Assembly: GCA_020436935.1 (NCBI GenBank)
Contig: JAGQWX010000028.1
Location: 1-64,000, forward strand
Source: Saprospiraceae bacterium
Lineage (GTDB): Bacteria > Bacteroidota > Bacteroidia > Chitinophagales > Saprospiraceae
Direction of reading: 5' to 3'
Length of the DNA: 64,000 nucleotides
The notes under the pieces were generated by a model. That model was not told where the DNA came from. It saw only the letters and a program-made list of their open reading frames with translations, and searched no databases. The position numbers and the translations under genes were made by a program. Within the stretch, counting starts at the first letter, position 1, and each line of letters begins with the position of its first letter. Positions 9,237 through 18,577 of this stretch are shown one piece after another.

Positions 9237-9996
9237 TTTCATTATTGTGCTATGCTGTAATATTCTTTTGAGCTGCGATTTGAATGCTGGAAATTCACCA
9301 TTCAATTCAAATGACTTTGATGAAGCCGTAAAAAAGGCTTCAGCCACCGGCAAACCTATATTGATCAACTTTTACGCCGAATGGTGCAGTCCTTGCAAAT
9401 GGATGGAAGAAACCACCTTCCAGGACGAGAAGGTCATAGCTATAATAGAATCAAATTTTATTGCCTTAAAAATAAATATAGATGACATCCAGGGCCTTCG
9501 TCTCAAAGAAAAATTTGAGATCAAGTTTCTTCCTACTTTACTCATCATCGACAACCGCCACAGAGTCATTGATCGAATAGAAGAAAGCATCGGTGCAGAA
9601 CGCTTGTACGACGTACTACAATCTCCAGGCACCAGCCTCGCCAGGAAAAAAATAAATTCCAATACCAACCCCAAAGCATTGATGGCTCACTTGAGGAAAG
9701 ATAAAGTCTACAGCAGTCCGGCAGGTCCTGAAACACTGAAAAAAGAAGACCTTGTGATGCCGGTAAGAAGCCTTTACCGCATACAAGTTGGCGTTTTTTC
9801 TTCCTATGACGGTGCGATCAGATTGGTACATGATCTCAACACACAATTCACTGAACCCATCATCATACTTCAGGAAGAAAAAAATGAAAAACCACACTTC
9901 AAAGTCCTGCTTGGAGAATACAATTCACATCAGGAAGCTTTTGACTTCAAAACCATCATGCGCGAAAAATATCGCATCAACGGCTTTGTAATTTAA
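9181..9996 (+). CDS. Lipoprotein with thioredoxin domain fused to a SPOR domain
   Basis: The frame is open from 9043, but the earliest part is only the translated repeat. The ATG at 9181 gives a hydrophobic leader and a lipobox ILLSC with Cys32. The thioredoxin domain (about 40-160) has WCSPC (C69, C72), then LINFYAEW before it and the cis-proline in FLPTLLII. A C-terminal SPOR-like domain (about 200-271) begins YRIQVGVFSSYDGA and ends near INGFVI; SPOR domains bind denuded septal peptidoglycan. The combination suggests a periplasmic reductase held at the cell wall. The natural start may originally have been an ATG just before KSIFII, now displaced by repeat copy B. The start is therefore uncertain; the domains are clear. 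Confidence 0.8.
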   Translation: MRWFIFAAWNWTILFPKSIFIIVLCCNILLSCDLNAGNSPFNSNDFDEAVKKASATGKPILINFYAEWCSPCKWMEETTFQDEKVIAIIESNFIALKINIDDIQGLRLKEKFEIKFLPTLLIIDNRHRVIDRIEESIGAERLYDVLQSPGTSLARKKINSNTNPKALMAHLRKDKVYSSPAGPETLKKEDLVMPVRSLYRIQVGVFSSYDGAIRLVHDLNTQFTEPIIILQEEKNEKPHFKVLLGEYNSHQEAFDFKTIMREKYRINGFVI

Positions 9997-10212
9997 GTCA
10001 CCAAATTGTCATTTCAAAAATTTAACACACTTTCTTTACATTTGTATAGAACTCATTATCAGTATTTTAGGTAGTCATCCATGAAGCCTGATACCGAGGT
10101 GTTAATAATTTGAAGGCCCAAATGTTTGAGAAAACAAAGGTCGGCATTTACCTTTGCAATATGCTGGCAGATCTCGTCGTTTTTTTCTAAGCAATTGTCA
10201 ATGACCAAAGTA

Positions 10213-10240
10213 TTGCATTGGTATAAAAAACATACTTTTG
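10213..10240 (+). promoter_or_regulatory. Bacteroidota-type promoter for the adhesin gene
   Basis: TTG at 10213-10215 and TACTTTTG at 10233-10240 are separated by 17 bases, close to the Bacteroidota sigma-A pattern TTG-N(17-23)-TAnnTTTG. The ATG at 10283 lies about 40 bases downstream. Confidence 0.5.
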
Positions 10241-10282
10241 CGACTTAAATTTTTAAACTTAATTCCTGTAGCAACATTATCT

Positions 10283-13200
10283 ATGAAGTCCAAGTCATTG
10301 GTTATCAGAGGGTTTGTAGTAATATTTTTTGTATTTATGGCAGCATTACATGCCATGGGACAAAATCCCCGATTTTATACTGAATGCCCCTCAATCAAGG
10401 AAAGTGGAACCAGAGTCTGCATCCCGATTTTGGTAGAAAATATCGCAAATTTGGACGCCATGCAGCTCAAGTTTAAGATCAACCCCAACGTTTTTACACT
10501 GGAAGAATTGATTGTCCCATCAAAGAATCCCCTTGAAATCAGTTGCTCAGATCTCAACAATTGTGATTTTTCCTATGTAGATAACTTTTTATCATACGTC
10601 TATTTCAAAACTTCAGGAGTTGACCTCCAGAAGGGAGACACTTTGATCACTTTGTGTGGTACCCTCGGAGACATTGGCGAGCAATTTAATTTGATACCCG
10701 ATATGGATTTTGCCAGTATAGGCGTCAGAGACATCAACAATCCGGGCAATACGCTTTACATTCCCGGCGACTCTATGGTATTTGACTTTTGCAGATTCAC
10801 AATAGATCCACAAAACAATGCGCTAAGCATTGTCGAAGGTCACTGCGATGTTACCCTGGGGAATACCAACAATGGCATATTGTATTTGAACTTTGTCGGA
10901 GGCACGGGGCCCTATTCCTACACAATAACCGGTGATATGGGTTTTTCTACAAGTGGTTCGGGCATAACAGGTGAAGTTCAGATCAACAACTTGAAAGAAG
11001 AATTGCTGACGGTGGTTGTTACAGACGCAACTGGAGCCACGAGGTCCAAAAACGTTGCTATTTCGATCAGTGAACCATTCATTATTGATACCAGGATTTA
11101 CAACCCCAAATGCGCAAGAGCCAATCAAAATGCTTCCTCACTTGGCTCGATTGCAGTGAGTGCTATTGGAGGTAATGCAGTTAATGAAGATTCTTATTCA
11201 TATGCATGGTCCAACAACGAAATCAATGACTCTATTTATGGCCTAATAGAAGGAACTTACATGGTGACCGTCACAGATCAAAACAAATGTCGTATGACTG
11301 ACACCATTGTTTTGGTATCGCCCCCGGAATTAAAGTTGGAAAAGCTTGAAGGTTTTCTTCCATGTGAATCATCTACCAACGGTATTGCAGAAATTGAAGT
11401 CAGCGGGGGTACACCAAGTACGGCTTCTACCGGACCTTATATTTACTTTAGAGATGGGCTAAGAAGGGACATGGACTCAAATAAGGCCACCATCAACAGA
11501 TTGAGCGCCAATTCCAACCTATACGTGTATGACGCCAACAATTGTCGACTTACTGTTCCTTTGCTGGATGATTTTGGCAAAAGTGTTTTTAAGCTTGATT
11601 CGATTTACACGCTGAGAGATACTTTTTCATTCAAATGTTTTGAAGAATCCAATCCCATTGATGTGGATCAAAGGGTTTATTCCATCTACGGAGCATTTAC
11701 TCCAAGAATTACGAATCACTGGAAGGAAAACGACCCCGCATACATCATGAGAGACAATAAGGGAGGCAATCTGATCAAACAAAGCCTCAATGAAGGCATT
11801 TATTATTTTGAGATCAAAGACAACAGTGGACAGTGCATTGACACCCTGAAAATTGACATCCTCAAACCTACCCAGTTTGTTGCCAGCCTCAATGAAGTTC
11901 AACCCAATTGTGCTGATACTCTGGGAAGCCTGAGTGTTAACACTGCCGGTGGAACCCTTCCCTATGCTTATACCTGGTCTAACAATGCCGCCAAAACAGA
12001 CAGCAGCCTATTGCGTGCAGCACCTGGTTCATACAATATCACCGTTACAGATGCCAATGGGTGTAATCCTCAAAACTTCTCCTCTGTTCTACAGGAAGCC
12101 CAGATTTTGCAAATTGATTCAATCATCATTCTCGACACGATCAATTGCGGCAATGACGGTGGACTTCAGGTTTTTTCCTCATACCCGGGAGTAAGCTATA
12201 ATTGGAATTCGGGATTATCAAACACCAGTACAATCATCACCGGTGTATCAGGCGACTATACAGCGGTCCTTACCACGCCTGATGGCCTATGCTCTGACAC
12301 ACTCACAGCATTTTTACCGGAAAAGGTATCCTATCGCGTTTTTCAGGGCTTGACCCTCAATCCACTTTGTGGATCAAATGATGGGGCATACACAGGAATC
12401 ATAGAAATCGACACCATTGTTGGTGGTACACCAGGATTTACCTATTTATGGACAGTCAGCGGCACCAATGATGTGGTTTCTCAAACAGCAGTGGCAGAAA
12501 ATTTAGCTGCGGGTTCTTACGATCTGGTCATTGAAGATGCTACCAAATGCAGATACACCCAAACTTTTACATTGACCGCACCCCCAGCTTTGGAAATCGA
12601 TTTTGATACTTCTTCCATAAGAGGAGTTACCTGTAATGTAGGCTCGCCAGATGGAAAAGCAAGCGTTATGATTAGTGGAGGTTCAGGATCAGGATACCGA
12701 TACATCTGGAGCAATGGTGAGCGAACCCCTGATGCAGTAGCATTGCCTTTTGGTAATGGATCCGTTTATGTAACCGATGCCAACAGCTGTTACTCTGACA
12801 CCATCAGTTTTGGCATTCCGGAATCAGCGAAACCGGAGATCTTCGAACGCATAACACTGCCTTCCTGTGAAACTGCAAAGGATGGAACGGCCAGTCTTGA
12901 AATATCAAAAGCAAATCCATCAGATTCTGTCCAGGTAATCTGGATAACTGAAGATGGCAGCAGCAGATCAGGCCTTACAGCCAATGGACTTGGTGTTGGA
13001 AAACATCAATACTTTGTCAACATCAATGGCAATATTGCATGTCCTGTTACAGACTCAGTCATCATCAATGATTTTGGTTCATTTGCCATCGCCATAGATC
13101 CACTTACGACCTCCGATAATTCATGTCGGACAACAGGAGAAGCGCAGATTGGACTCCAGGTTTCTGAAGGTAACGGACCTGTCAAATACGCTATCAACGG

Positions 13201-14131
13201 AGATACAGCTATAGGAAGCATTTTTACAGGTCTTACCGCAGGAATGTACAGCATCATAGGTAAAAATGCCGTTGGTTGTCTTGATACAGTCGTCCATGAA
13301 CTAAAGTTTAATGAGCAAGTCAGTGCTGACATCATGCCATTTATAAATCCTGTGTGTATTGGTCAAAAGGTTTGCATACAGCCAACCAACGTCAAAGGGG
13401 GCAATGGGAGATTGTATACTTTCGGGATTGATTTTGACAGGCCGATTGACATTTCAGAATGTGTAGAACTTCTTCCGGGAGAATACAGAATGCAGGTTTA
13501 CGACTCTGATGGTTGTAAATACGATACAGCTTTTTCTATTCCTGTACCCGAAAAGTTTGAAATTGATCTGGGAGAAGATATCGAATTTGGCTTGGGTGAC
13601 GACATGCCTGAAATTGATGTCAATGTGATTTCTGGTGGCAATATCTCAGCTGTTGAATGGAAAGATCCCCAGAATATCAATTGTATGGATGCTTCATGCA
13701 CCATGGTCAGAATTGCCCAAATAGCCAATTTTACCCTTGAGGCCGTAGCCCAAAGTGAAGACGGATGTATAGCCAGCGACCAGGTCACCATAAGAGTCAA
13801 CGACAAAGAAAATGTATTTATCCCTAATATTTTCAGACCGGGAGGCAGCCAAAATTTTGACAGTAGCAATGACACCTGGCAGATTGCTGTTGGGAAAGGT
13901 GTAGAACGCGTTCTTAGTGTCAGGATTTTTGACCGCTGGGGCAATAAAGTATTTGAAGCCCAGGGTGCCTCTGATCTTGGTGACGATATCGTTTGGGATG
14001 GTATTTATAATGGCAGCCCTTTAAATCCCGGAGTCTATGTCTATGAGGTAGATGTTCAGTTCCTTAAGAGAGCTGACGAGTCCATCGCTAAGCGAAAATC
14101 CTTCACGGGATCCATTACCCTCATCAGGTAG
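10283..14131 (+). CDS. Giant secreted adhesin: cohesin-like domain, SprB-type repeats, gliding-motility C-terminal domain
   Basis: The ATG at 10283 starts a signal peptide (MKSKSLVIRGFVVIFFVFMA, cleavage near AMGQ). Residues about 28-155 resemble a cohesin-like beta sandwich (TRVCIPILVENIANLDAMQ, later GDTLITLC). About ten Ig-like repeats of the SprB/PKD kind follow. They carry the recurring signatures YSYAWSNN, GTYMVTVTD.N.C and GSYNITVTDANGC, each ending in a cysteine. The last 105 or so residues are the gliding-motility-associated (CHU_C type) domain: NVFIPNIFRPGG, IFDRWGNKVFE, WDGIYNG, NPGVYVYEV, typical of type IX secretion cargo. Length is 1282 residues. A surface adhesin is inferred. 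Its stop codon overlaps the GTG start of the AlkC-like gene by one base. Confidence 0.88.
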   Translation: MKSKSLVIRGFVVIFFVFMAALHAMGQNPRFYTECPSIKESGTRVCIPILVENIANLDAMQLKFKINPNVFTLEELIVPSKNPLEISCSDLNNCDFSYVDNFLSYVYFKTSGVDLQKGDTLITLCGTLGDIGEQFNLIPDMDFASIGVRDINNPGNTLYIPGDSMVFDFCRFTIDPQNNALSIVEGHCDVTLGNTNNGILYLNFVGGTGPYSYTITGDMGFSTSGSGITGEVQINNLKEELLTVVVTDATGATRSKNVAISISEPFIIDTRIYNPKCARANQNASSLGSIAVSAIGGNAVNEDSYSYAWSNNEINDSIYGLIEGTYMVTVTDQNKCRMTDTIVLVSPPELKLEKLEGFLPCESSTNGIAEIEVSGGTPSTASTGPYIYFRDGLRRDMDSNKATINRLSANSNLYVYDANNCRLTVPLLDDFGKSVFKLDSIYTLRDTFSFKCFEESNPIDVDQRVYSIYGAFTPRITNHWKENDPAYIMRDNKGGNLIKQSLNEGIYYFEIKDNSGQCIDTLKIDILKPTQFVASLNEVQPNCADTLGSLSVNTAGGTLPYAYTWSNNAAKTDSSLLRAAPGSYNITVTDANGCNPQNFSSVLQEAQILQIDSIIILDTINCGNDGGLQVFSSYPGVSYNWNSGLSNTSTIITGVSGDYTAVLTTPDGLCSDTLTAFLPEKVSYRVFQGLTLNPLCGSNDGAYTGIIEIDTIVGGTPGFTYLWTVSGTNDVVSQTAVAENLAAGSYDLVIEDATKCRYTQTFTLTAPPALEIDFDTSSIRGVTCNVGSPDGKASVMISGGSGSGYRYIWSNGERTPDAVALPFGNGSVYVTDANSCYSDTISFGIPESAKPEIFERITLPSCETAKDGTASLEISKANPSDSVQVIWITEDGSSRSGLTANGLGVGKHQYFVNINGNIACPVTDSVIINDFGSFAIAIDPLTTSDNSCRTTGEAQIGLQVSEGNGPVKYAINGDTAIGSIFTGLTAGMYSIIGKNAVGCLDTVVHELKFNEQVSADIMPFINPVCIGQKVCIQPTNVKGGNGRLYTFGIDFDRPIDISECVELLPGEYRMQVYDSDGCKYDTAFSIPVPEKFEIDLGEDIEFGLGDDMPEIDVNVISGGNISAVEWKDPQNINCMDASCTMVRIAQIANFTLEAVAQSEDGCIASDQVTIRVNDKENVFIPNIFRPGGSQNFDSSNDTWQIAVGKGVERVLSVRIFDRWGNKVFEAQGASDLGDDIVWDGIYNGSPLNPGVYVYEVDVQFLKRADESIAKRKSFTGSITLIR

Positions 14132-15222
14132 TGGAACCGTTAAAAAACATATACTCGGAGAAATTTCTTTCAGATTACGCATCTCGCCTCGGTCGGGTAT
14201 ACACTGATTTTGATGAAATAAAATTCATCAAAAAAACATTGAGTGCTCCATGGTCTGACCTGGAACTAAAACAGCGCATGTCACGCATTGCAGAAGTTAC
14301 GATCGAGCTGTTGCCATCTGATGTGTTTTTAGCTGCAACGATTCTCGAACAACTTTGCGAAGAAGTATCGCATTCAACTCCTGGAATGAATTTTGGATAC
14401 ATGTTTGTTCCGGAATGCATCGAAAAAATGTTGCTGCCCCACCCTGAACGCGCTTTTGAGGCTTTCGAAAAAATCACTTCTTTCACCAGTTGCGAATTTG
14501 CTGTAAGAATCTTTTTGATCAAGCACCAGGAGCTGGGCATGAGTTATATGTATAAGTTTGCCGACTCACCAAAGGAAGGGGTAAGAAGATTTGCATCTGA
14601 GGGTTGCAGACCCAGACTTCCATGGGCAATGGCGCTGCCAACCTTAATAAAAGACCCTACACCCATTTTTCCCATCCTCCTCAACCTGATGGATGATCCA
14701 TCTGAATTTGTCAGACGCAGTGTATCCAACAACCTCAACGACATCTCAAAGGACCATGAGGACCTTGTCCTCGATTTTGCCAGGAAGCACCTCAATGATG
14801 GTGCCGAAAGAAAAAAGCTGATCAAGCATGGCTTGAGGACCTTGCTCAAGAAAGGTCATATGCAAGCGCTAAATTTGTTCGGCAGCGATGCAGCCCATTT
14901 TGAGATGGTTCAATTTCAAGCAGCAGCTACAGTCGAAGTAGGAGATTACCTTCCTTTTGGATTTGAATTGGCAAACACAGATGATAAAGCACTCGACCTT
15001 CGCCTCGAATATGCCATCTATTTCAGATTGGCGAATGGCACGCACAATAAAAAAGTCTTTAAAATTACTGAAAGACAGCTGGCTGCATCTGATACCCTCA
15101 GCATTACCAAACGCCACTCCTTCAAACCCATCACCACCCGAAAATACTACATGGGTGAGCACCATCTATCCATCATCATCAATGGCCGTGAACAAAGCAA
15201 GCTTCCCTTTTTGCTCGGTTGA
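14131..15222 (+). CDS. AlkC-like DNA alkylation repair glycosylase with Ig-like C-terminal domain
   Basis: The product is a HEAT-repeat protein of the AlkC/AlkD glycosylase superfamily, which removes alkylated bases (3-methyladenine and relatives) from DNA. Helical repeats run over residues 1-255 with family-like stretches GVRRFASEGCRPRLPWA, FVRRSVSNNLNDISKDH and LIKHGLRTLLKKG. Residues about 270-363 form a beta-rich domain, which matches the Ig-like tail known in the AlkC-beta subgroup. The start is a GTG at 14131 that shares its first base with the adhesin stop, implying translational coupling. The pairing of an adhesin and a repair enzyme is unexpected. Superfamily assignment is firm; the AlkC-beta subgroup is a judgement from domain layout. 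Confidence 0.85.
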   Translation: MEPLKNIYSEKFLSDYASRLGRVYTDFDEIKFIKKTLSAPWSDLELKQRMSRIAEVTIELLPSDVFLAATILEQLCEEVSHSTPGMNFGYMFVPECIEKMLLPHPERAFEAFEKITSFTSCEFAVRIFLIKHQELGMSYMYKFADSPKEGVRRFASEGCRPRLPWAMALPTLIKDPTPIFPILLNLMDDPSEFVRRSVSNNLNDISKDHEDLVLDFARKHLNDGAERKKLIKHGLRTLLKKGHMQALNLFGSDAAHFEMVQFQAAATVEVGDYLPFGFELANTDDKALDLRLEYAIYFRLANGTHNKKVFKITERQLAASDTLSITKRHSFKPITTRKYYMGEHHLSIIINGREQSKLPFLLG

Positions 15223-15353
15223 TCTTCTAATTATCCCGTCGGTTTATAAAACGCATTATGTTGGCATAAGGGAAGGAGGAATTTGCGAATTAAAATTTTT
15301 GCTCCAATGACCATAACATTTGTTGTGTGGATGTGTATTTTGTTGCTCTTTCG

Positions 15354-15365
15354 TTTGAATTCAAA
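15354..15365. promoter_or_regulatory. 12-bp perfect palindrome upstream of the arabinofuranosidase gene
   Basis: TTTGAATTCAAA at 15354-15365 is a perfect palindrome 18 bases before the ATG of the GH54 gene. A weak TATTTTG promoter-like element lies at about 15336-15342. A regulator site is possible, but a 12-bp A+T-rich palindrome can also occur by chance. Confidence 0.25.
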
Positions 15366-15382
15366 AATTTCGGCCACATAGT

Positions 15383-18300
15383 ATGAAAAGAATATACTTT
15401 TTCAAGGGAGAATTATACACCATTAGGATTGTTGCTGTTCTTGCGGCATTCATTGCCATCGCATCATTTTCAGAAAAAGCAATCCCGCCAAGACCAGAAG
15501 GCCCCGGTGATATCTTCAACGCAGCTGGTTTTCCGTGCATAACGGCGCACAGTACAACACGCGCTCTTTTCGCAGATTATAATGGTCCTTTGTACCAGGT
15601 CATGCGGCAATCAGATGGAAAAACCTTGGATATAGGCGTTGTCCAGCCTTTAGAAGGTGATCCCGGAGGTTACGCCGATGCAGCAAAACAAGACGAATTC
15701 TGTAAAAATACCCTGGCCTGGATCACCATCATTTATGACCAGTCGGGCAATGGCAACCACCTTTACCAGGCACCTCCCGGCACATTTGTCGGACCGGACA
15801 AAGGTGGCTTCAATACATTGCCCATAGCAGATATGGCACCCATCACCATCATGGGGCACAAAGCTTATGGCACCTATGTCATTCCAGGAATGGGACTTAG
15901 AAACAATGATGCCAAAGGTCTGGGCATCAACGATGAACCGGAAGGCATTTATATGGTCATGAACGGAAAACACTTCGACAGCGGCTGTTGCTTCAATTAC
16001 GGAAATACTTCGGCAAATAGTCAAGCTGTTGGGACGGGTACCATGTCTACCGTATATTTTGGCACCTCCACTGCCTGGGGCAAAGGTGCAGGAAGTGGAC
16101 CATGGATCATGTCCGACATGGAGGCGGGCTTATTTTCGGGATATAAAACGAAAGAAAATCCTGAAAACCCAACCATTGATTCGTGGACATTTGTGACGGG
16201 AATGGTCAATGGCGGTGGCGGCAACCAATGGGAGATCAGAGGTGGAAATGCCCAGGAAGGTGACCTGCAACTCTTTTATAAAGGCATCCGTCCACAATCC
16301 CTGGATAATCAAAACTATTTTCCCATGCACAAAAAAGGATCGGTCCAAATGGGAAATGGGGGCGACAATGGCAATGGTTCAGCGGGCACATTTTATGAAG
16401 GCATCATGACAAAAGGATATCCTTCAGAAGAAGCTGTAAATGCCGTTCAAAAAAATATCGTGAATGCGAAGTACGATGTTCCAGCTATTACACTTTCACG
16501 CCTGACCACCTTCATCCCGCAATCGAGCCAGGAAGTCACACTCACCTTTAATAATACCACCGGTGCATCGGTCTCAAATCTCAGCCTTAGTCTGGATTTA
16601 CCTTCCGGGTGGACGGCTTCAGTTGCAGCTTCCAATGAAAAGTCGAAGACATTTACCCAGGCCATAGCGCCCGGTGAATCGGTGAAGGCTGTTTTCAGAA
16701 TATCTTCTCCTGCTACGGCAAGCGCTGGTTATTTCACAGGAAACGCAGTTTGGGGCACCGCCTCTGCAGTACAAAAACGATACACTACAAGCTCCCAAAG
16801 AATAAGAAATGCTTCACCCGTAAAAATCAACGAGGTCCGATTCACCACCGGAACAAACAGGACCAATCAGTTCATAGAACTTTACAACGGCTCAGAGAAA
16901 GAAGTTGACATCTCCAACTGGACCATCATAAATACCAAAAGCGAATGGGCTCCCGTACAACTTGCAAGCATTCCACCAGGCACAAGGCTGGCTCCAAAAG
17001 CTTTTTATCTGCTTGCAATGGCAAGTACAGGCACAGCTTCGACAGCTGCCAAAAACTCAAGGACCATTCAGGTCTTAAGTACATCAGGATTTGAAGCAGG
17101 GCAACAAATAAACATCGGCGGTGAATTGAGAATAATAAAAAGTGTTGGGAGTGCAGCTTCTGAGATGACAATGGTATTTGTGCCCGTTTCTACAGGCCCC
17201 TGGATGAACATTCCCGCCGGCTCAACCAATATTCCGGTAGTCAATGCGAATGGGTTTAAGGAAGGGGATAAAATTGGTATCGACATTGGAGGTCAATATG
17301 AGGAGGCAATTGTCACCAAGGTTGGTAAAGCATCGACATTGACCAATCTGGCCGAAGTGGCAAAGGCAGGCGAAACCATCATCAAGGTCACTGCCAATTC
17401 CAATATGACCGTTGGTGATAAGCTGACCATAGGAACAGGATCAAGAAAAGAAGTTGCAGAGATAAAACGGCTGATCAATGTTGTGGAAGCGCCTACGCGT
17501 TCTGGCTTTGGGCAAAGTGAAAACAAAAGAACTCCAGGCCTGGTAGAGTTGACAAGCCCCCTAAAATTTGACCACATGCTCGATGTTGATGTCTCTGACA
17601 GGGGCACAGGCATCAGCTTTTCGCCGGCCACAAAATACATGCACAAAAGCGGAGAGGCCATACAGGCGTTGGGTTCAGGCATTGAACTGGAAACATCACT
17701 AGAAAAAAATCATGCTTATGGTACCCCTGTTGTCCATCCCAACATCAAAACTTCAGGTTACCAGGGACCTGCACCCGATCAATGGTTCGGCACTCCCTTA
17801 TCGACATTGGCCGGATCCATTGCCTTGATCAATGCTGATGGAAAACTCGTGGTAGATGCATTGGTATACGGTTCTCAACAAAGCAATTCCAGCGCCAATG
17901 GCACCATCGCTTCACCTGAATTGGCCACTTTGGAAGGAGAACAGAGTCAGGGGGGATGCATTGTTGTAGTTCCTGAAAATAGAAGATCTTCAAGATTCGC
18001 AACCGCCAATCCTGCTGAGACCAACAAAAGTTATGGCCGCTTCCCTGACGGCTCAGACTCTGACAGCAATTGCAAAGATTTTTCTCAGCAGTCCACCAAT
18101 AGACTTTTGAGGGTTTCAGGCGCAGGAGAACAAAATATTAAAGTTGGAAGTGTGTCCAACTTCGCAGCCGGTCAGCGCATTTTCATTGGCGCAGGTTCTA
18201 ATGTAGAGGTTGCAGAAATCTCCACGGTCGGAACCGGCGGTGGCACTACATCGGGTGCCAGGGCAATATCAGGTACAGCACTTATCCCTGTATTCAGCGT

Positions 18301-18577
18301 TGAAGGATTTTCAAAAGGACAAAGCATAACCATCGATTCCGGACAAAAGTTGGAAACGGCTGTAGTCGCATCGGTTGTTGCAGGTCGAAGATTTGGTGCG
18401 GGAGATGTACCGACAGATACCATCAGGTTGTCTGCACCTCTAGTACTTACGCATGATACGGGAGTCCAGGTCTCAGGAAGCGGCATCACACTTGCCAAAC
18501 CATTGCGCAAAAAGCACGAAAGTGGCGAACAGATTGCCAATGCTGTTCCAACCCCCGGAGAACCCAACAAATTCTAA
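15383..18577 (+). CDS. Secreted GH54 alpha-L-arabinofuranosidase with NEW3-like, lamin-tail and repeat domains
   Basis: After an N-terminal membrane/signal segment (about 11-31), residues 48-365 match the catalytic domain of fungal-type arabinofuranosidase B (GH54), which cleaves terminal arabinose from arabinan and arabinoxylan. The nucleophile should be E247 in MSDMEAGLFSG and the acid/base D328 in GNGGDNGNGSAGTFYEG. Next come an NPCBM-associated NEW3-like Ig domain (about 368-462) and a lamin-tail domain (about 478-548: KINEVRFTTG, QFIELYNGS). A second lamin-tail-like fragment lies at about 800-890. Between and after these are repeats with the pattern GF..GQ.I.I..G...E.A.V (near residues 568, 623, 926 and 975). 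There is no clear T9SS sorting domain. It lies upstream of the pentose operon, in keeping with arabinose supply. Confidence 0.88.
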   Translation: MKRIYFFKGELYTIRIVAVLAAFIAIASFSEKAIPPRPEGPGDIFNAAGFPCITAHSTTRALFADYNGPLYQVMRQSDGKTLDIGVVQPLEGDPGGYADAAKQDEFCKNTLAWITIIYDQSGNGNHLYQAPPGTFVGPDKGGFNTLPIADMAPITIMGHKAYGTYVIPGMGLRNNDAKGLGINDEPEGIYMVMNGKHFDSGCCFNYGNTSANSQAVGTGTMSTVYFGTSTAWGKGAGSGPWIMSDMEAGLFSGYKTKENPENPTIDSWTFVTGMVNGGGGNQWEIRGGNAQEGDLQLFYKGIRPQSLDNQNYFPMHKKGSVQMGNGGDNGNGSAGTFYEGIMTKGYPSEEAVNAVQKNIVNAKYDVPAITLSRLTTFIPQSSQEVTLTFNNTTGASVSNLSLSLDLPSGWTASVAASNEKSKTFTQAIAPGESVKAVFRISSPATASAGYFTGNAVWGTASAVQKRYTTSSQRIRNASPVKINEVRFTTGTNRTNQFIELYNGSEKEVDISNWTIINTKSEWAPVQLASIPPGTRLAPKAFYLLAMASTGTASTAAKNSRTIQVLSTSGFEAGQQINIGGELRIIKSVGSAASEMTMVFVPVSTGPWMNIPAGSTNIPVVNANGFKEGDKIGIDIGGQYEEAIVTKVGKASTLTNLAEVAKAGETIIKVTANSNMTVGDKLTIGTGSRKEVAEIKRLINVVEAPTRSGFGQSENKRTPGLVELTSPLKFDHMLDVDVSDRGTGISFSPATKYMHKSGEAIQALGSGIELETSLEKNHAYGTPVVHPNIKTSGYQGPAPDQWFGTPLSTLAGSIALINADGKLVVDALVYGSQQSNSSANGTIASPELATLEGEQSQGGCIVVVPENRRSSRFATANPAETNKSYGRFPDGSDSDSNCKDFSQQSTNRLLRVSGAGEQNIKVGSVSNFAAGQRIFIGAGSNVEVAEISTVGTGGGTTSGARAISGTALIPVFSVEGFSKGQSITIDSGQKLETAVVASVVAGRRFGAGDVPTDTIRLSAPLVLTHDTGVQVSGSGITLAKPLRKKHESGEQIANAVPTPGEPNKF

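Noticed and set aside
10135-10156. Hairpin CAAAGGT/ACCTTTG upstream of the adhesin
   Set aside because: Seven base pairs without a T run; too weak to call a terminator or a regulatory site.
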